From assembly GCA_963920765.1 (NCBI GenBank), contig OY987249.1:1738501-1802500 (forward strand): DNA of 64,000 bases, written 5' to 3'. The translations under genes were made by a program, and so were the position numbers. Positions 58,701-64,000 of the stretch are shown here, one piece after another. Under the pieces are notes generated by a model, which was not told the origin of the DNA, did no database searches, and worked only from the letters and a program-made list of their open reading frames with translations. Each line of letters opens with the position of its first letter. Position 1 is the stretch's first letter. This DNA comes from Ulota crispa (lineage: Eukaryota > Streptophyta > Bryopsida > Orthotrichales > Orthotrichaceae).

Positions 58701-61700
58701 CGGTATGCTTTCTATTTTCAAAGAATAGGAAATCTACGAAGTTTGTGGGCAATGCTTTTGATGAGAGAGCTAACCTGAGCTGCAGTTTTCCGGTCAGTGT
58801 ATGGTACAACACCTGTAATAAGTTCACTGCCAATAGTTCAGTCAAAAAAATGCACAAAATTTAAAAATATGCAAATAGTTTAACCAGATTTGAACATCAT
58901 CAAGATGGTTTAAATCAAAGTTCATTTAACGACATTGACAAAGGGTGTTAAACACCATATTATCTATTAACCTCTAGGTGCCCAAATGGCTGCTTTTATA
59001 TCTATAGAAGTTGAAACGAATCACTTAAAAAAGAGGCTTCAAACAAAGTAACAAAATTAACCAACAGAAAAAAGAAACCATATTCGACGATTTTGACAAA
59101 TAAAAACATGATTTGAAATTTAGTACAATGAGCTATTGACTTCCAAAATAGACTTTGAAATTGAGTTTTTTTTAGGATACCCCTGAAGTTTGCAATATTT
59201 GTGGTTTTTCAGAAATTGCACAAATACCCTCATACCATAATTTTCAAGCATTTATTCTATTGCTTATGCTGCTACGGGAAAGAAACGGCGTGTGCATAAA
59301 GGGAGAAGGAAGTGACATGTACAATAGAACAAACGCCTCAAAATTATGGTCCAAAATTGTTGGTGCAATTTCTGAAAACCTAGGGACATCTGTACAAATA
59401 TTGCAAACTTTAAGGGTATTCATCAAATTTTCTCTTGTAATTGTAATTAAAAACTTGGGCAATTACAGGAAAATGAAGAGGCATTATAAGATACGTACTT
59501 GAGAGTGATGCCGAATCCGTAAACATCAGACTTCTCTGATTGCACATCTTTCCTTAAAATTTCAGGAGCCATATACAAGAGAGTCCCAACCATGTTTTTC
59601 TTATGGAATCCACCAGTTGGCTTCCCCGAGGATTTCCAATTTTCTAGGCTGTTCTTTGCAAGGCCTGCAACAGTGGCAGCAAGCCCAAAGTCTGCTAAAT
59701 ACGCATCCCAATTGCTGTCAAGCTGCAAAGCACTATCTCATCAATAAACACACCAAGAGACTTGACAAGCCAAACTTCAACCCTAATGGAAAAAAAAAAA
59801 AGCAACTCAAATAACTGAAAAGAAAGCTTCGTTTAAAAAGCTTCACAGTAAAAAAACATGTACCACTAGCAAAAGAAGAAGTCAAACCCTAACTTGAGAA
59901 TCACTCACTAAAATATTAGCAGGCTTCACATCTCGGTGCACAATGCCCTCCTTGTGCAAGTATTGCAGCGCCTTAGCTGCAGCACACCAAAAAGAGATTT
60001 CATGACAATTTTCACAAACCACAAGAAGAAACATAAAACTAAAAAAACTTCAATTTATAAGAGAAGAGGAACGCTATATTGTGAGCGGGGATCTGTGAGC
60101 CATGATGAAGTTTTTGTTAGAATACTAGATACTAAATTTCACCTATAACCGTGTACATAGAGTCTTATAATTGTGCATTTAAACTTTCATCTCTTAAAAA
60201 ACTTGCTATTTTTTGGTTTCTCCATTGATTTTGAACTTAGAATTGGTTCGCCCTTACAGAATCTTCGCTCACCGCTCATGGCTCACCGTTTTACGCTCAC
60301 AAAATAGCATTGTTCATAAGAGAAAGAGAAGAGAAGTATACTAACCCAGTTGTGTAGCAATGCTCATAACTTGCTGCAATGAGGGTCGCCAATCAGACAC
60401 GTGGAGTGCATCAGCCAAGTTGCCATGCTCGTAGAGTTTGTACAGGAAGTAGTAGTCAGGTGGGTAAGCACGTGCACCAATCAGAGTAGCAATATTAGGG
60501 TGGCTTAACTTGCTGTTAACACAACCAAACAAAAACACAGAATTTTCAGCTTTGTCTCAGGTTTTTTGAAACATATCTAGACAGTAACCACTAGTGAAGT
60601 ACAGCTATTGAACACTTCAAAATCAATAAAATCCCACAAGGCTGTATGCTAGCAATCTCAAGTCACATATCTATAAATCATATTAATGAAAAAATACTAG
60701 TGAGGCTATGGGACTTGTTATTGTTTTGACAAAGTTGAAATAATGGCAAGCTGAGTTTCAAAAACATAAACTTGTTGGATGGCACTGTACTGTACAGTAA
60801 GAAGCAGAACTTGAGATCAACCCTAAAAAAACAGAGTTTCCAGAAAAAAATTAGAGGAAAATTATAAGCAAAAGGTCTAGGGTTAAGGTTGGATGACTCA
60901 CTTAAGTATCTGCAACTCGGTGTGGAATCGGTTCAAGTCATCAGTTGTAGAGAGGCGAGGCTTTTTCGCTGCTACAGACTTGCCACCATAACGAGCTTCG
61001 TAGACCACACTTTCAGACCCTGGACCATCAAATCAACCAAAAGGTAGAAATATTTTTCTCTGAGTACTTCAACCAGTAGTATAATTTTGGAGAGCTGTGG
61101 AAAGAGGTATTACCAATGACATCCTAAGTCATCTAAATGGGAAATTGTTGAGCACCATCAAAGAGACACAATAGATATCCCTCTTTTCATGCAAATATTA
61201 GTTGGTCATAGCCATGTCATGCTTACATCCGATTTGCTAATTGACATTGTAGGTGAATCAAAAGTATTGAAAGAGATGAGTTGCTATGAGTTAGTCCATA
61301 GGATACGCCGTTATGGGTTTTTCACAAAACGATCAACGTATAATGCAAAGAGCTAATAACCATATGAGCTGTTCATAGCACCCCTTAATAAGTTGAAACT
61401 CTTGGTAAATATAAGCAAGAAGGTCTTAAGATAAAAGTTACAAAAACACATTAAAACTATCATTTGTCAAAAAGAAGTTATTGACATTCAAAGTCAGCAA
61501 CTCTTTGACATTTTTTATCAACAATTTGTTGGATTATGGTATCTTACACTATAGCAATACATATCATCCGCCACAGTGCATATCATATATTATTCACAGA
61601 AAAACAAAGAGGAAGTACACCCTTTCATATGAGAAACCTATTGTTAGGAGGTCATCAATAGCCCATGAATGGACTACTGTTAACCAAAAAAACTTAAGAA

Positions 61701-62421
61701 ATCATAACTTGTTCCTATAATACTTAAATGATACAAAGTTTAGTGCGTTAAAATCCTTACAAAAGTGAAATCCAGACCACATTATAAAGAGAAAGAAGGG
61801 GAAATGATATGTGCACACCCGGGGGTAAATTTTAGATATTTATCATCAACTACTTGAATTTGGAAGATTTGAATGGACTTGCAGGTCTTAATTTAGTCTA
61901 AATCCACAAAGGAGGTTACAATTGAATAATGCCTAATGAAAAAGCTTAGCTTTTTATATAATCAAGGGTAAAAGTAATAATTTGCTCCCTAGCTAAGCTT
62001 TTCCATTGGATGTTGTTCTATTGCAACCTCCTTTGTGGTTCTAGACAAAACTAAGATCTCTAAATCCGTATCTAAATTCAAATTTTCCAAATTCAAGTTG
62101 TTGATGGTAAATATCTAAAATTTACCCCCCCTCCCGGTGTGCATATATTAAACCCCGGGTGTGCACATATCAATTCAAAAAAAAAAGAAAAAAAAACCAC
62201 TTATAAACAGCTGAAAGCTAAATTATCTGAAAGCCTACATATTTAATAATTTCTGAGGGTCAAAATTTGTACAAAGATGAGGAAAGAAGCATGGAGATTC
62301 TTGGCTTACCACGAGCAATCTCGGCCACGATTTGAATTTCAGACTTCGGGATGGCCAAAGGCAAAGAATCGCTGTGACAACATCCTCGCACACATGAATC
62401 CGGGCCCTTCAGTTCCGGCAT
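52708..62421 (-). CDS. Bifunctional Ser/Thr kinase + PP2C phosphatase (12 exons, 663 aa)
   Basis: One protein carrying a kinase and a protein phosphatase 2C domain; it corresponds to the conserved plant family of Arabidopsis At2g40860 (658 aa). Exons (minus): 62421-62310, 61019-60902, 60512-60346, 59976-59909, 59722-59499, 58826-58775, 57964-57400, 57229-57160, 56270-56051, 54570-54466, 53967-53872, 52902-52708. All GT-AG; 1992 bp closes in frame. Kinase (about 35-317): SESVVYEA in place of a classical Gly loop, K56 in SVAAKK, HRDVKPAN with D148, DFG 166-168, MAPEI 206-210, SDVYGFG, RPSF. Linker about 318-395 is polar. PP2C (about 396-655): MED 409-411, FDGHRG (D432), AGDCR (D516), VTRSIGDDD, ASDGLW (D604), SRDN (D644). 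All metal-binding aspartates appear present, so both activities are plausible. No signal peptide or membrane segment was seen, suggesting a soluble intracellular protein. Substrates are unknown. Confidence 0.95.
53325..53560 (+). repeat. Intronic repeat R3, copy A (intron 11)
   Basis: About 230 bp shared with three other introns of this gene in the same direction (54630-54815, 56828-57065, 58485-58700). Landmarks are CCATG(C/T)CA..GGCAAA(A/G)AG, TGCATGGAGAGA, TCCATG(C/T)TTGGAGAG(T/C)T and TGTACATGACATTG. It does not code. Confidence 0.7.
54630..54815 (+). repeat. Intronic repeat R3, copy B (intron 9)
   Basis: It contains CCATGTCATAAGGCAAAGAG, GCGTGGAGAGACT, TTCATGTTTGGAGAGCTTA and ATGTGCATGACATTGAAATA, in the same order as in the other three copies. 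Confidence 0.7.
55652..55972. mobile_element. Inverted-repeat MITE, TTTGATAGATACCC family, copy 2 (intron 9)
   Basis: The ends GGAAAATTTGATA..CACCCCTGAGATTTGC and the inverse of AAATTTCAGGGGTATCTATC face each other, with a further inverted pair inside (TTGCACAAACACCC/ATTTGTGCAATTTC). The element is 321 bp. Nearby TTAA words (55650 and 55975) may or may not be its target duplication. Confidence 0.72.
56828..57065 (+). repeat. Intronic repeat R3, copy C (intron 8)
   Basis: It contains CCATGCCAAATGGCAAAAAA, TGCATGAAAAGATTCC, TCCGTGCTTAGAGAGTTCAG, ATGTGCATGAC and a TTGTACAGCCTAGATTTGTAC tail that is also found in copy D. Confidence 0.7.
58145..58339. mobile_element. MITE with CTACAGTG.TGCTTGG ends (intron 6)
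   Basis: The ends are CTACAGTGATGCTTGGATAA and the inverse of TTATCCAAGCAACACTGTAG, 195 bp. A related inverted pair lies inside 47577-48155. The interior does not code and there is no obvious target duplication. Confidence 0.72.
58485..58700 (+). repeat. Intronic repeat R3, copy D (intron 6)
   Basis: It contains TCATGTCTTAAGGCAAAGAG, TCCATGTTTGAAGAACTTAG, ATGTGCGTGACACTAAAATA and TTGTACAGTCCAGATTTTCC. It is the best match to copy B at its start and to copy C at its end. Confidence 0.7.
59171..59434. mobile_element. Inverted-repeat MITE, TTTGATAGATACCC family, copy 3 (intron 5)
   Basis: It shows GGATACCCCTGAAGTTTGCAATATTTG against the inverse of CAAATATTGCAAACTTTAAGGG. The left outer terminus is eroded. 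It matches 20597-20926 in the middle, including the GGGAGAAG(G/A)(A/A)A segment. Confidence 0.65.
60073..60308. mobile_element. MITE-like repeat, GCTATTTTGTGAGC family, copy 3 (intron 3)
   Basis: The ends GCTATATTGTGAGCG and CGCTCACAAAATAGC are inverted, with a second inner pair GTGAGCCATGA/TCATGGCTCAC. It is the most intact member of the family and shows terminal repeats of about 15 bp plus inner repeats. Confidence 0.65.
61806..62171. mobile_element. Palindromic MITE, GATATGTGCACACC ends, copy 1 (intron 1)
   Basis: Two arms of about 165 bp are inverted: GATATGTGCACACCCGGGGG at the left and its inverse at the right, with TTAGATATTTATCATCAA-type inner sequence. The right end has a partial duplication of its terminus (62135-62171). 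It is 366 bp and does not code. Confidence 0.82.
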
Positions 62422-63045
62422 TGCGAAGTCCGTTTACGAGCTTTGACAACCCCTCGATCGGCAGTAGTGTGCACAGCTACTTCGACTTTCAGCAAAAAGC
62501 AAAAGCGAAGAATGACGAAGCCAAACTCTGGTAATTAGGGTTCTTCGACCTCGCCAACTTCAACAGAGATCGGTTCTCGAATTGGCCAGTTTCTATTGCG
62601 ACTAATTCAACGACTGAATATAAAGAAGCCGTATCTGCGGAACCATAAAGGCGAGATTTTTCAAGCAATTTGTAGTATCTCAGAGCAGAAGATTGAATGC
62701 AGATGAATCCAACTGTTCTGCTGGGTCGCGAATTGAGTAATAACGCGAAAAAGGTGAGTTTGTGTGAACAGGAAGATTTGAACAATTGAACGTGTTGCTG
62801 GCTTTGCAAGTCGTCGACGCCGGGAGGTGTGACAAAATAGTAAAGCCACGAACAAAACAGAAGCCACAAGAAAAGTATGTGTACTTTAAAGTTCGTGCCA
62901 CGCGAAGCAAAGGAGGAACTTTTGAAGGAACTTCTGAGGACCCGTTCACACTACGTCCCACATCCCATCTCTATGAGTCCCAATGCATCCCAGCTTCATT
63001 ATGTTATAGAGGGCAAAATGGAGTGAGAAAGATGGCCATAAATAT
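62422..63045 (-). promoter_or_regulatory. 5' flank and leader of the kinase-PP2C gene
   Basis: About 620 bp between the start codon and a palindromic MITE. It is moderately GC-rich near the gene (62430-62640), consistent with leader and core promoter. No confident TATA box or initiator was found. Several open frames on both strands are short and unrelated to the family N-terminus. Confidence 0.45.
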
Positions 63046-63447
63046 TGATATGTGCACATCTGGGGTTTGATATTTGCACACCCTTGGGAGGTATATTATA
63101 GATTTCTACCATCAAAAAGTTGAATTTGAGTATTTTGAATTCAGATTTGGACTTAGAGACCATGGTTTACTCTAAAACTATAAAAAAGGTTGCAATTGAA
63201 CAACACCTAATGAAAAAACTTATCTTTTTTAACAAACAAAAGTAAAAGTGATACTTTTTTCCCTAGCTAAGCTTTTTCATTGGGTGTTGTTCAATTGCAA
63301 GCTTTTAATGATTCTAGAGTAAACCATGATCTTTAAATCCAAATCTAAATTCAAAATTTTGAAATTCAGCTTTTTGATGGTAGAAATCTATAATTTACCT
63401 CCCAAGGGGGGTGTGCAAATATCAACCCCCCAGTGTGCACATATCAA
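63046..63447. mobile_element. Palindromic MITE, GATATGTGCACA ends, copy 2
   Basis: The ends are TTGATATGTGCACATCTGGG and the inverse CCCAGTGTGCACATATCAA, with long inverted arms that meet near 63250. It is similar to 61806-62171 along the full length. It carries an inner second terminus (GATATTTGCACACCC at 63068), as does copy 1 at its right end. Confidence 0.82.
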
Positions 63448-64000
63448 TTTCCTAAATATTTTATGCAAAAGTATTGGTGGGACTTGGGTTGAAAGTAGGG
63501 TCTAGCAAAATAGTCAACCTAAACTTGGAGTGAAGTCTCATTTTCTTTGGGGCCATTTTTTTCAAAAGGTGTTGCCATGTAAGCAACTAAGATGTGGGAC
63601 TTGAGATGTAATGTGAAGCGCCAAGTCCAAACTTTTGGCTATAAACCAATTAGATTCTCAGATTTCGGTGGGACTCAATTGGGATGTGGGACATAGTATG
63701 TGCTTTTTTAGGCTTGAGTTGTTTGCGGTTTATTTTTCAACTTGGTCTTGTGACTAATAGGCTGGTAACCCCATTTTCTTGTCGTTAAAACTTCCAAAAG
63801 TGTTATCACATAATCGAAGTGCAAAATGTTGTGAACCAAGGCGTAGGATTTGAATTATAATGCAAATTGTGAAGTCCCAACTTTTGACTCTAAATTAGTT
63901 GGATTTTGACAGTTCAATAGGACATGGGATTTAGAGTAAAGCACCTCTTGGTTGGGAAGAATGTGTTGCTTACAAACTCCTTAAAAATTAATTTGCCCAA
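63448..64000. other. Non-coding stretch at the window end
   Basis: No gene was recognised. The words GGTGGGACTTGGG and ATGTGGGACTTGAG recur at irregular spacing, and related GTGGGACTTG/GTGGGAC words occur near 4790-4820, hinting at one more degenerate repeat family. Confidence 0.35.

Noticed and set aside
52708-62421. Two separate genes, a kinase and a PP2C, in tandem
   Set aside because: Exon 7 encodes the end of the kinase and the start of the PP2C in one frame, all twelve junction phases agree, and the length matches the known fused family.

Overview
The window is nuclear DNA of a land plant. The evidence is GT-AG split genes with plant-specific architectures (an RHF-type RING-H2 ligase and a kinase-PP2C fusion), a plant-type nuclear tRNA-Trp, an AT-rich background, and dense small DNA transposons (Stowaway, CACTA, Harbinger and Helitron types). 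Nothing seen fixes the lineage further. Three protein genes and one tRNA gene could be reconstructed exon by exon, with intron phases that close without a frameshift; the rest is repeat-rich non-coding sequence.

Layout. 1-31 kb: a gene-free block of miniature transposons, foldback elements and simple repeats. 31.0-33.3 kb: a degenerate array with about 180-bp periodicity, a 30-T run and a GC-richer block that may be an old SINE. 33.6-37.1 kb (+): a seven-exon RING-H2 E3 ligase of the RHF1A/RHF2A type, 379 aa, behind a 25-bp tandem repeat and a purine-rich leader. 39.95 kb (+): tRNA-Trp(CCA). 40.2-42.5 kb: a 722-bp foldback element and a 1.17-kb Harbinger-like element. 46.0-47.25 kb (-): a four-exon TRAPPC1/BET5 gene, 157 aa. 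47.6-52.6 kb: more MITEs. 52.7-62.4 kb (-): a twelve-exon gene encoding one 663-aa protein with an N-terminal Ser/Thr kinase and a C-terminal PP2C phosphatase, both with their catalytic residues. Its introns carry several MITEs and four same-direction copies of one repeat.

The genes do not form a pathway: the RING-H2 protein acts in ubiquitination, TRAPPC1 in vesicle tethering, and the kinase-phosphatase is a conserved signalling protein whose substrate cannot be read from sequence.

The most unusual material is the repeat landscape. A family of elements ends in CCCCTAAAGG and is flanked by TTAA on both sides in most copies. It ranges from 219 bp to about 2 kb and includes long foldbacks. Alongside it are a nested Helitron whose empty site is preserved in a paralogous element of the same window, a 904-bp foldback, and a mid-repetitive sequence present four times in one gene's introns.
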